Source of the DNA: Lentinula raphanica
Lineage: Eukaryota; Basidiomycota; Agaricomycetes; Agaricales; Omphalotaceae
Direction: 5' to 3'
Length of the DNA stretch: 64,000 bases
Assembly (NCBI GenBank): GCA_027919835.1
Contig: JANVFP010000041.1
Span: 357,271 to 421,270 of the forward strand
This document shows, one piece after another, positions 35,388-46,200 of the stretch; position 1 is the first letter of the stretch, and each line of letters opens with the position of its first letter. The notes under the pieces were generated by a model, which did no database searches, was not told where the DNA came from, and saw only the letters and a list, made by a program, of their open reading frames with translations. The position numbers and the translations under genes were made by a program.

Positions 35388-37853
35388 CTAAGCCATATCC
35401 CCCATCCTTTCCTTGATCCGTTTCCATCCACGTCCTCCTCTTCTTGTTGATGACATCATCTCTTCTCTTGGTTTCCCTTCGCTCTTCGTTACCGCATCGA
35501 CGCGTCCGCTGTCTCCCTCGCGATCCAACTTTACTTCGATTCGCCTTCTCTTATTCGCCTTCGGATTGTCGCCGATCCTTCGTATCAAGGGGTCCGTGAG
35601 ACGATTTACCAAAGGGTTGAGCTTCCCCGCTAAGGTATGGTCCCAGTAGTCGATGAGGTCCTTCTTTTTGATGTGTCGATATTCCAGTAGTGTCGAGCCC
35701 TCGATTGTCATAGCCATTCCCGAAACCTCTGTGCCCTGGAAAGCGTCATTAAACGAGGCGGCGTTCCGCCTGTCCCAGAACTTGAGGTACATCGCCACGG
35801 TATGATTTAGTTCTTCCTCCCCTTCGTATACGCGATACACCGCGCGAGCCACTGACATCAGCCGTAACGACGGAGCTGTCCGTTGTAGCCATTCCCTGAA
35901 TTCGACAATCTCGACCGACCCGATGCCAAATACTTTAAGAAAGGGAGACACGTTCCAGGTGCAAACCGGGGTCTGTCCTGGGACGAGAGAGGCGACCATG
36001 TGAGGAATCCACATTGTTCCGTCCTCGACCGTTTCCGATTGCTTCGTCTCGGCCCCGTCGTTCGTTTCCGTGTCCGGTGGTGTAAGAGGGGCGGGCTCTT
36101 CAACATCCAGCCCCCCTGAAGACAAGTCCGATTCGACTACTGCATCTTCCATTGAATGTCCAGGTGAAAGGTCAGCAAATTCAGTGTCGACGGCATCTTC
36201 CTGCTCCCCGTCATCGACTACTGGTAGCTGTGATTGCTGGAGAAGTCGGAGGCGTTCAGGGGGAGGGGTAGGAGCAACCTTTCCTAAGTCTCGCGAGCGG
36301 GGAGATTCGTCCTCATAGACCCAAAAGGAAGACTTTGCTCGTATCTGGCAGTGAAAGTCGTCGTAGAACTTACGCCGGGGGCCCGGCAGTCCATATATCT
36401 CCACCGGATGAGCTATCTCTGGGGCGATAAATAGACGTGAGTCCATATGGAGATGGCGGCGGCGTTGGCGATCGAAGTATGTGTAGTCGTAAGAGGAGTA
36501 GCGCTCGGTTTGTGATGTATATTTGAAGCATCTCTCCCCCTCGTCGTTGTAATCGTCCACGTAATGTCTGATTCTCAACTTCGAGTTGCTCGGCTGTACC
36601 GGGGGAGGTATAATGTATGGTGCGTATCCAGGGGGAGGCGAAGCAAGCGTTGGACGGGGTGGAAGGAAACCATCCTCTTTTATGTCCATCGGCGTCTCAG
36701 TCACCTCACCCCAGTCTTCTCCTGGAAAGTTTCGATCCGTGGCCCTCGACGACGACCTCCATCGCTCGAGCTTATCCATGAACATCTTCTCTGAAGACTC
36801 AACTCCCCCACTCCATTTTTCGCCGGGATCCCCTTGTGCGCCTTTGTACAGCCTCGTCCACTCCTGTAAGATGTCCGATTGAGTGAGTTCGCATGAGTCT
36901 AGAGTATCTTTCACCCAGACCCGTTCGGTACGCTCCTCTGGCTTGTCCAATGGACTTCGTATCTCGTGGCAGATGAAGATGGGCAGACGTTGTCTCGCGA
37001 ACCAACACGTGATATCTTCTGGCAATCCGTTAACCCACAGACCCATTAAAGAGTCGATAGCTCGTGCGTCCAGGAATACCTCCCGGACTCTATGGCTGTT
37101 TTCGAAAGGATCCGAAGCGAGTGCTTCTGCCATGCGAACCCAGGCCGCTAGCAGCCTCGTCTCATGCTGAATCTTCGAAATTAACACGACCATATCCTCG
37201 AAAGACACTCGTCCCGGAAATCGAGAGTTCAATTCGGTAGAAGTGGGAGGGGGATATGAGTCAGAAAATCCAGGAAAAGTAAGACTGGAGGGATGGTATC
37301 GGAGGCGTCGCGCTTTGTCCCTGAGTCGTAAGGCACGCTCTACCAGGTTATCCCAATACTCGTCTTGAATGTATCCCTTGTTCTCGCTCGGATACGCTGA
37401 GCTTTCCCATATCAAGAATATTGGGACACATTCGACCTCTTCCCTCGACATCGTTCCTTTGTCCGATCGTCTGATAAAAGGAAGGTAGGGGCGACGAGCA
37501 TCGTAATATTGAGGGCTCCTGGAAGGGTCGAAGCGACCGCGATGGCCGTCGATAAAAGGGAAAGGGGGAGTGAACTCTTCGGGATTAGGAGCGATACCGG
37601 GGTAGAATGGCCTCCTTTGAGAGTTTGGTGACCATAACTCCAGAGACAGAGCAGGCCACAACAGTTCATCCTCTCCCTCTTCTAGATTAACCACCCTCGA
37701 TGTTTTACAGCTGCCCCTTGGGAAGACAAAGAACAGTCGGTCATCCACTTGCGGAAACTTATGATACCCTTCGAACATAGCCAACCTCTTAAGCCGGAAA
37801 ACGCGAGTATCGTGGCCCTTTGAGCGACAAGTAGCGGTCCATCCTCCTGACAT
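35388..37853 (-). CDS. Extra retrotransposon ORF of unknown function (821 aa)
   Basis: An intact frame between the end of pol and the 3' LTR, the place where retroviruses and errantiviruses keep env. It begins MSGGWTATCRSKGHDTRVF. The N-terminal half contains several ordered-looking stretches (FEGYHKFPQVDDRLFFVFPRG, then WDNLVERALRLRDKARRLRY). The middle is proline-rich and acidic, and the C-terminal part (VFGIGSVEIVEFREWLQRT onward) ends in basic patches KANKRRRIEVK and RRGGRGWKRIKE. I see no signal peptide, transmembrane helix or fusion-type segment, so it is not an obvious envelope. Length and intactness imply selection. How it is expressed is unknown: the 336-bp gap from pol holds three copies of the hairpin motif. 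Confidence 0.8.
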   Translation of the reverse strand: MSGGWTATCRSKGHDTRVFRLKRLAMFEGYHKFPQVDDRLFFVFPRGSCKTSRVVNLEEGEDELLWPALSLELWSPNSQRRPFYPGIAPNPEEFTPPFPFIDGHRGRFDPSRSPQYYDARRPYLPFIRRSDKGTMSREEVECVPIFLIWESSAYPSENKGYIQDEYWDNLVERALRLRDKARRLRYHPSSLTFPGFSDSYPPPTSTELNSRFPGRVSFEDMVVLISKIQHETRLLAAWVRMAEALASDPFENSHRVREVFLDARAIDSLMGLWVNGLPEDITCWFARQRLPIFICHEIRSPLDKPEERTERVWVKDTLDSCELTQSDILQEWTRLYKGAQGDPGEKWSGGVESSEKMFMDKLERWRSSSRATDRNFPGEDWGEVTETPMDIKEDGFLPPRPTLASPPPGYAPYIIPPPVQPSNSKLRIRHYVDDYNDEGERCFKYTSQTERYSSYDYTYFDRQRRRHLHMDSRLFIAPEIAHPVEIYGLPGPRRKFYDDFHCQIRAKSSFWVYEDESPRSRDLGKVAPTPPPERLRLLQQSQLPVVDDGEQEDAVDTEFADLSPGHSMEDAVVESDLSSGGLDVEEPAPLTPPDTETNDGAETKQSETVEDGTMWIPHMVASLVPGQTPVCTWNVSPFLKVFGIGSVEIVEFREWLQRTAPSLRLMSVARAVYRVYEGEEELNHTVAMYLKFWDRRNAASFNDAFQGTEVSGMAMTIEGSTLLEYRHIKKKDLIDYWDHTLAGKLNPLVNRLTDPLIRRIGDNPKANKRRRIEVKLDREGDSGRVDAVTKSEGKPREEMMSSTRRGGRGWKRIKERMGDMA

Positions 37854-37943
37854 CTCGACCTCGAACGAACGACTCTATTAATTCACTAGGACGTATTTCC
37901 ACGAATTTCTCAACCCAAAGACTCAAACAAGCGTACGACACCT

Positions 37944-38063
37944 GTGCCTCGTAAGCACCAAGTGATCGTCACGTTGTACTACCCTTCCTAGCGTGCCTCG
38001 TAAGCACCGCTGGGAATAAGACGGCGTAGATATCAATAAGGATTGGCGTGCCTCGAAAGCACC
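37944..38063 (-). repeat. Hairpin motif cluster in pol/ORF3 gap (3 copies)
   Basis: Copies at 37944-37959, 37993-38008 and 38048-38063. In the sense strand each reads GGTGCTTNCGAGGCAC, where N varies. GTGCTT can pair with AGGCAC (one G-U), giving a 6-bp stem with a 3-nt loop NCG. Confidence 0.85.
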
Positions 38064-38189
38064 GCCACTATTCTAGCAAATACGAATTTGAACCGAGTTC
38101 GGGGTGTTGGATTTCGAGAAGATAGGAAGAGAGTAGAGTTGAAGAGGGACTCGAAAGGACTCGAAGTTTGCACGTTTCGGTACACGTGG

Positions 38190-40253
38190 TTATGTTCCCA
38201 CGGATAGACCGTTTACCTTGAGGTACTCCCTACGCAATTCTGGAGCATTCCGTAAATCGGCTTCTGAAATCCACGAATCGTCTTCGACGTCGAATCCTTT
38301 CCAACGCACCAGGTATAATCTCTGATTGCCCCGTTTACGAGAGGTCAATTTGTGCCCCAATATAGCCTCAACCTCGTATTCCTCCGAAGCATTGGTAATA
38401 TCCCTAGTCGGAGGCAACACCGTTCGTTCACCGAATTCGGGGGGAGAGAATCGGTACTTCTTGAGGTGTGCCAGGTTGACCACAGGATGCATTGGGTAGT
38501 TGTCAGGAAGTCGTAGTCGGTAAACTAAGGGGTTTATCTTCTCGAGTACCTCAAAGGGACCAATTGATCGCTGCACCAGCTTCCTTCCTGTCCCTTCGGA
38601 TTCGACTAGCTTGAGCGTATGCAGGTTAAGAAGAACCCAGTCTCCCTCTTCAATACTCTCGACCGGTCTTCTGCCTTTATTATAAGCCCGTGCCTGTTTC
38701 TCTTGAGCGAGTACCAACGAATCTCTTGCATATTGGCGATGCAAGTCTAAGCCCTTGACGAATTCTTCTGCTTTCTGACTAGGCAAGAAGGGACGGTTTC
38801 CTTCATCGGTCGACGGTATGAATTTCCCAGCCAAAGAATTTGGAGTGTACCCAAAGAGCAGCATGTCCGGTCGATGTCCTGTGGAGGAGTGTACCGAACT
38901 ATTATACGCAAATGCCAGTGTCGACAGCCAATAAGCCCATCCGCTGCGGTCGTTGGTTACATACGCTCGCAGCATCTGTTCCAGGAAGGCATTGAGGACT
39001 TCGGTCTGACCATCCGTTTGGGGATGATGCGACGAAGACAGAGCTAGTACCGATCCATAACGTTTAACGACTGACTTCCAGAAGGCTGTTGACCACCTCT
39101 TATCTCGGTCTGAGATGATCCTCTCTGGCAGACCATATACGTGGGCTACCCTCTCCACAAATAATTGTGCGAAGCCCTCTTGATCCAGGTGATCGTGCGT
39201 TGGAATAAACAGCGCGAACTTTGTCAACTTATCCACGATGACCAAAATAGCAGTATATCTCTCTTCTCCCGACTCGGGTAGCCCAGTGATTAGGTCCAAG
39301 GATACCGTCTCGAAGGGGCGGTTAGGGATATGGGCTGGACGCAAGCCCCCCATAGGTTTCGTACGATCCGTCTTAATCTTCTGACAGACGTCGCATGACC
39401 TGATGAAAGACTCTGCATCCTTTCGCATCGAGGGCCAGAAGAAGAGTTCGTGGAGACGCAGTACGAACTTTTTGGGTCCTGCATGAGCACTCTCGAAAGG
39501 GGAGTCGTGAACTAGTTTCAAGATATAAGGGACCTTGGACCTCGGTACGCACAATCGGGGATTCCAATCGGCGTCGATGAAATACAGAAGGCTGTTCTTC
39601 CCTTTCTGGAACCTCGAGGGAGTCAAGAGGGATTCTGCTGAGGGAATTTCTTCTGCGTAGTATCGACCAAAATATGAATCCGATTCGTAAGCGCGGGAGA
39701 AGTCCTTAACGAGTTCGGGGGAGATACCGATGGACAATCTAGATCTCTCGCTCCATTCCTCTGAGTGTTGACCTCGAAGCAGCCCTTCAGTCTTGGCTCC
39801 TACCGGATAAGTCCAAGGGTCACTACTAGCAAACGGAAGTGCCTCGTAAGCACCTTCCTGTTCGTCAGCACTCTTTGCACTCCTCGGGGCAGTAGCAAGT
39901 GTAGATTGGGTCGCATTGTTCTCCTCGATGATACGAAGTGCCTCGGAAGCACCTTCGTTTCGGGATTTCCTCGTCTTTGACCGGGTTTGGACGGCTGAAG
40001 CCTCAACGTGCCAGTCCAATAGTTCCTTCCATCCGGCGACGAATGCTGCTTTTTTCGCCGGAGCATAAGTACCTCGATCTTCGAAACGTTGAGCAAGCTT
40101 TTGTGTCCTCTCGTCAGGGACAATACCTGACACTAAGTCTGGGCAAGGCGAAGTATGATCCGGGATTCGTGGAAGTCTCGATAGGGGGTCAACGTTCGAG
40201 TGAATGCGCCCAGCACGATGGACGATCTTCATGTCCGGGTACGCGCTGAACAC
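38190..40253 (-). CDS. Pol remainder: integrase and chromodomain
   Basis: Overlaps the end of the gag-pol frame by 25 bp and continues the same polyprotein in another frame: FSAYPDMKIVHRAGRIHSNV then DPLSRLP is the usual end of RNase H. The integrase follows. Its zinc-binding H-H-C-C region includes HAGPKKFVLRLHELFFWP and CDVCQKIK. The catalytic D, D and E lie in VSLDLITGL (about residue 319), IISDRDKRW (about 381) and GQTEVLNAF (about 418). A chromodomain sits at the C-terminus (about residues 625-680: VEAILGHKLTSRKRG, LVRWKGF, SWISEADL). It contains two coding copies of the hairpin motif (GASEAL and GAYEAL). Confidence 0.92.
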   Translation of the reverse strand: MFSAYPDMKIVHRAGRIHSNVDPLSRLPRIPDHTSPCPDLVSGIVPDERTQKLAQRFEDRGTYAPAKKAAFVAGWKELLDWHVEASAVQTRSKTRKSRNEGASEALRIIEENNATQSTLATAPRSAKSADEQEGAYEALPFASSDPWTYPVGAKTEGLLRGQHSEEWSERSRLSIGISPELVKDFSRAYESDSYFGRYYAEEIPSAESLLTPSRFQKGKNSLLYFIDADWNPRLCVPRSKVPYILKLVHDSPFESAHAGPKKFVLRLHELFFWPSMRKDAESFIRSCDVCQKIKTDRTKPMGGLRPAHIPNRPFETVSLDLITGLPESGEERYTAILVIVDKLTKFALFIPTHDHLDQEGFAQLFVERVAHVYGLPERIISDRDKRWSTAFWKSVVKRYGSVLALSSSHHPQTDGQTEVLNAFLEQMLRAYVTNDRSGWAYWLSTLAFAYNSSVHSSTGHRPDMLLFGYTPNSLAGKFIPSTDEGNRPFLPSQKAEEFVKGLDLHRQYARDSLVLAQEKQARAYNKGRRPVESIEEGDWVLLNLHTLKLVESEGTGRKLVQRSIGPFEVLEKINPLVYRLRLPDNYPMHPVVNLAHLKKYRFSPPEFGERTVLPPTRDITNASEEYEVEAILGHKLTSRKRGNQRLYLVRWKGFDVEDDSWISEADLRNAPELRREYLKVNGLSVGT
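39839..39953 (-). repeat. Hairpin motif, two coding copies between RNase H and integrase
   Basis: Copies at 39839-39854 and 39938-39953, translated as GAYEAL and GASEAL in a low-complexity linker. Confidence 0.8.
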
Positions 40254-43200
40254 AGCCCCCAGGCTGCAAGCCTTCGGTTGGCGTTCTCATACACCCTAGC
40301 CCACTGTAAAGCAGCGTGGTCAGTGATTAGCAAGATCTTTTCTCCCTCGATAAAAGGTTGGAATTTTATTAATGCCTCTTTTGCTGCTAGCGCCTCCCTT
40401 TCGGTGGCGCTGTACCTTCTTTCCGCCGGTTTGAATGTCCTACTCCAGTATCCTATGACCCTCTCGATTTGGATCCACGTTTCATCCAATGTGGCCCCCC
40501 ACCTGGGAGTGTCCACATCATGGATCTCATCCGAGAACTTGTGAACTAACATCGGCGGCTCCTTCCTCTTTTCTTCCCAAGCGCTTTTGATCTTATCGTA
40601 AGCTGACGTACCCTGCAGATCCCTCACCTGAATCCTCTGTACTTGTTGTAGACAAGATCCCAAGGCTACGTCGGAGGCGTCCGTGTATAGGCGGTAGGGG
40701 GAACCTTGAATCGGGTGCCCCAAAACCGGAGCCGAGGCCAGGGCTTCTTTCGCTTGTGCAAAGGCAATCTCATGTTCGGCCTCCCATCTCCATTTGACGC
40801 CTTGTTTCAATAGAGCGAACAGTGGGGAGGCGATGTGAGAATAGAATGGAATGTAGGAGCTAAAGTATACCACCATTCCTAAGAATTTCTGGAGGTCATG
40901 TGAATTCTTCGGTCTGTCTAATTCGAGGATAGCTGCTACTTTCTCGGCATGGGTAGACAGGCCTAATCTTGATACTCTCTGTCCTAAGAGTAGGATCGAA
41001 GAGAACCCCACGAAACATTTCGACGGGGATAGCGTTATTCCTGACGCGGCTATTGCTCCCAGTACCCTGTCCAGATGTGTGATATGATCCTCCCAAGATT
41101 TGGAGAAGACCACGATATCATCAATGTATACAAGCGTAAAAATCCACAAGAACGGGGCTAGAACGCTCTGCATTATCCTCTGGAACACTGAGGGGCCATT
41201 CCTCAGTCCGAAGGGCATACGCTTGAATTGGAACAATCCTAAGTGGCATCTGAATGCAGTCTTCTCTTTGTCCTCTTCATCCATCCTGATTTGCGTGAAG
41301 CCGGATAAGGCGTCAAAAGAGGATAGCACTTGAGAACCTGACAGCGCTTGGATAATCTCAGACTGCCGGGGAATAGGGAATTCGTCCGGGATGGTCAGCG
41401 CATTCAGTTTCCGGTAGTCCACAGCAAAACGCGGTTTTCCCTTCTGGAATACTACCACAACCGGGAATCCCCAAGGGCTGGCTGAAGGTTCGATGACTTC
41501 TGATTCTAACCACGAAGACACCTGTTTCTCGATAACTTCTCGTTTCAGCGGCGAAGTGGCGTACATGGGGAGGGATACCGGTTGAGCGTCAGTTTTCAGG
41601 TTTATGGGGACCTTTGCTGGATAGTCTCCCAGTCTCCCGTCCAACCCGAAAGCAGTCTTATTCCTACGGAGAACTTCTTCTAGCTTGGGCTTGATCTCCT
41701 CAGGGATATCGGGACCTAGATTCACTAGAGATGAGATGTCTGAGATTCCTTCCGAATAAACAGGATCTTCTGTCAAGGCCGACGTTTTGGGCCCACTGGG
41801 TCCCGCATCCAGTTCATCATCATCAAGAACGGGTGAAAGATATTCTTTACGAGCGGGAGGTCCCTCTACCAGATCTTGTGCCTTCAATGTTCCTTTGATT
41901 TGTACGCTGATCAGATCGACCACCTTAGTATATTCCGCGAGCTCCTTCCCCTTAGGGTTGTCGAGTGATTCTGGGTTACTCAAGTAGCCTAGCACATCTC
42001 CCTCCTTTATGATCCACGGGCGAGAAGACGGGTTCGCTACTGGGATGATGGGGTTATGGGAGTTAACCCAGGTGTTCGGAGAAGCGAGGACTGAGGTGTC
42101 CTCGTTTCCCACCAATAACTTCTCCACTAACCAATCGTCACGACCTTCGAACGGACCACGTATGGGCACTGAGTAGACAGATCCAGGACCAACTATGACA
42201 TCTCTAGCCGCGCGCACGACGGGAATCTCTGATTTGCTTCTTCTCCTTCTTATCTTCTCCCGTCTCGCTGCCCTCCGTCTGATGAAAGACTGCACTGGGA
42301 AGGCCTGTCTCCATTCGAACCCTGGTGAACTGTACTTCGCCGTTGACGCCGGGATAGAGTGCGACGAACCCTTGGGAGCAACCAGGCAGTTACCAGAGGC
42401 CTCCCTACTCACACTCAGCTCATAGGAGGTCTGGAAGTCCTCTCCCAGTAGCAAGGGGACCTTCATGTTTCTCACCACGTAAGCCTCTGTCTCGAAGCAT
42501 AACCACATCCCATCGGTCGCCCTGACGTATAAAGGAAAACGAATATATCCCAACACCTTGGCTTCCCCGGTGAGATGGTATAAATTCATTCTCAGTCCCG
42601 ATTTAAGCTTCCCGAATGTCTCATGGGAGGTATAGAAGTCTTCAGACATCAAAGTGATATCCGCCCCAGAGTCCAGTCGAGCTTCAACCTTATTGCCCGA
42701 GGGAGAATCGACGTAAGCATCCATTCGCAAGGCTTTAGTTCCCAAGGACCCCATGCCATCGGGAAGGGCTCTTCTCTTTCCCACAACTTCGACGGGAATC
42801 CCATCCTTCTCTTCGATCATCGGGAAGGAGGGACGAGTCACTTCTCTCTCTCGACTTCGTCGCGATACTTTGCGAGGAACGACCCTGGGTGCAGGAGGAG
42901 TTATCTCTTTACCCTTCCCTTTTTGTTCGTGTTTGAAGAACCTCCGGATATTCCTATTATCCAGGCTCGGGGTGGAGTGTTTCACTTTGGGAATACCGTT
43001 TATTACCAGATCGTCGTGGTTTGCTTCGGAATGTGCCTCGTAAGCACCATCCCTCTGAGGAAGAGAATTCTTTCCGACCAAAGAGCGTGCCTCGTAAGCA
43101 CCGCTTTCATACGCCGAATATGTATGTGCCTCGTAAGCACCATCATATTCCCCTCGTAAGAGATGTGCCTCGGAAGCACCATCTGCCGAGTCTTTACTCT

Positions 43201-46200
43201 TCCTCAGGCCACGAGAGTGTGCCTCGAAAGCACCACTCAATTTCGATCTATCATCAACTCCTTGCGATGAAGAATGTCCCAGCCAATCCTTTGTTTCTCT
43301 TACTTCGGACGAGAAAATCTGAACAGTGGCATCTGATTGTCCTAAACATTCTACAAAATACAGGCGGTCGTCGTCTGCTATTTCTGCCTCCGTGAGGTTG
43401 ACATGTACCCGGTTAAGTGTCTTCAAGGCTGTCCATTGTCCGTAATTCTTACAGTCCCTCGCAAAGTGCATCGGTGAGTTACACACATAACAAGCCTTGC
43501 CCTTCGAAGGAGCCACACGACTCCTGACCGAATCGTCCCGTTCGAATAGAAACTTTCCTGGTACAGACGATGACGAGCCAGGGGGTTTATCTCGAGAGCT
43601 ACGGCTATGGTCGGCTGCCGCGACGGACAAGTCGAGTATGGGAGTTTCTTCGTCGTAGTCCCCAGTCGCTACCGACTCTTCTTCTGCATCCATGACATAA
43701 GCCTTACGGGGGAAAGGCCTTCTCTTGTGAGAGGTGTTGGAGTCTGAGCGGCTCAATTCTTTGAAACGTTCTTCGGTCTTCCACACTGTGACCAAGGTCA
43801 ACTCCAGTTGTTTAGCCTGTGCTTGCAGTTGCACTACCGTTGGGCAATTGCGCTCGTTGAGGTGAGGTTCCCACGATGGAGGAGCTGTCTTCAACAGCCT
43901 CGCGATGAACAATGGTTCCTCTTCGAGATTAGAATACGGGTAAAGGAAAGAGGCGTGGTGATTCCGTCGTTGTATGAACGCGACCGGAGACTCTCCTCGG
44001 TGGTCACCCGAGCGGAACCGAATCGATTCAAATTCCAGGGTTCTATCGGCCAACCAACTTTTGTCGATAAAATGAGCCCGGATGCATCCGTCGATATGCC
44101 ACCATGAGGTAGTGAGGAAAGCTCTATCACTCTGGGGAATTGTCAACCACCAATTCCGTGCCGTATCCCGCAGAAAGTCAGGAGCCCAGACACCCAGGCC
44201 CCTTGCTAGCAAGTCAGAGCGCGAAGCCAGCTCATGCATCCGTATCAAGTAATCGATGAGGGTCTTGCCGTTACCATCCCAAGACGGTATATCTGAGAGT
44301 TGGAGCTTGTTGTTTAGCTGCCACGCTAGGGGGTCGTACCTCGGGTCTGGAACTTGAGGCCAACTAGGTGGATTCGCAGGATTCCCACCTCCTGGGCCTC
44401 CTGGTCCTCCTGGTCCTCCTGGTCCTCCTGGCCCCCCAGGACCTCCCGACCCATCAGGAGCCCCTGGACCGTAGGGATCTCTTGGAACATTAGGACCTCC
44501 AGGATCAGTCGGGTTTCCAGGATATCTGTGACCTCCAGGACCTCCTGGGCCTCCAGGACCTCCAGGACCTCCAAAACCTCCCTTCGTGGGTAGTGAGATC
44601 AAACCTGGGACTTTGGGAGAATTACGGGCCACCGAGGTGGGCGGCGGAAGGTTTTGCAACTCGGAATGAGGGGGGGGAGGCTCCCTAGATCGGTTCCACT
44701 CTGAAATAGTCATTCCTTCGTTACGTGGGATCGTTGAATAGGTATGTAGCTGCTCTTGAGGAAGAGTCCCGATCCCTGGTAGGGACCTTACAGGGTGGTT
44801 TTTAGTCAAGGCTGAAATCGACCAAGGTATCTCGGGACGCGTCGAGGACCTCTCAGCGAACGTAACGTGATGGACATCCTCGTCAGTGTGCTTCGGAGCA
44901 CCAAAGAAAGGGAGTCGGGAGTGAAGCGATGAGCCAACAGCAGGGGTTTGGGTCGGTGCTGAATGGAATCCAGCCATAGCCATAGATATGGACTTCTCCG
45001 GAATACGTTCACCTTGCACTGGAACGTCTGTCCTCGCAGGAAAGGAGTGATGCGACGGACGATAGATTATTTGAGGGACCGCCCGAGCGGGAGTTCCAAA
45101 CCGTTCGAAAAGGTCGTGGGGAGTCACGTTTGAGGACGCCAGAGCTCTTGCGTATTCCGGTCTCAGCAACAGCTTACCGAGCTCGACTGGTCCGGGATCT
45201 TCGCCGAACTGTTCGCGGACCTCTGAGACAGTTGAGAACGCTGTTCCCCCAACCTCTGACCCATAATCTTCATCATCGATTGCAACTCCGGCATTGAATT
45301 TGACCATCCTTAGCAAATCCGATATCCTTGCGCTCGATTGACCAGCCCTGGTCTTCAAACACTCGACTGCTGACTTTACCACGTTGAGGTCGTGGTGTCC
45401 CTCCAATAGTCGGACGAATTTGAACCTCGGGTCGAACAAAAAGTAGTTTTTAATGAGAGGTTCGTGTAATTTGGCTAGCGCTCGTAGGATTTGGTTGAGG
45501 CCCAGCGCCGCATGCGTCAGAGCATTGAGGTGAGGGTGAATCAAGGTCCATTTCCATGGAGAGACCTCATCTCCCTTGCTGTCCACCCTCTTGAAGTCGG
45601 ACTCGGTGAATGTCAGCGATGGGAGACTCCTCACATACGATTGGATGGTCTGATACATCGTCCCGAAGGGAAACTCAGTGATCAAGGGCATAGTCCATCG
45701 GATTATCACTTCTCTAAGGATATCTGAGTTATCCTGATCGAGCCCAGGTACGAGCCCATTGACCGATCCAAAAGCCAGTAAAGGATCGTGCTCGTAGTCC
45801 AAAGGGTCGAAGACGGGATGCAGCTTGATGCAGGAAGCGTGCAAAGGCTCGTCTCGCGCGGATACAAACGACTCTTCAGCGAGGATTCTGGGGTAAAAGT
45901 CTGAACTTTCATTTGAGGTAATGGTCTCGCTGCGCTGTCTCGATGGAAGATCGATTCCTTCCTTCAGCGTCGTCGCCTTCCCTTTGTCTGCTTTGGTCGG
46001 AGTCGTCGTAGAAACAGAAGAGAGAGGAGACATGGAAGATAAGTCTTCTGTGGAGGCGTGCTTCGAAGCACCACCTCCCGACGCTTCAGAACCATCCTTC
46101 GAGTCCGTTGCTACGTTCGAACGCTGAGGTCTCAGAGAAAAAGGAGAAGGCGATGAGGGTACTGTAGAGGAGGGGGCCTTGGACGAACGCGAAGAAGACG

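Noticed and set aside
43021..43240. CRISPR-like array (short repeats with spacers of about 23-38 bp)
   Set aside because: The host is a eukaryote, the repeats lie in a coding linker, and spacing is irregular.
43021..43395. Plus-strand frame with repeated VPRKHH peptides opposite gag
   Set aside because: It is the antisense shadow of the hairpin motif copies within the gag/protease linker.
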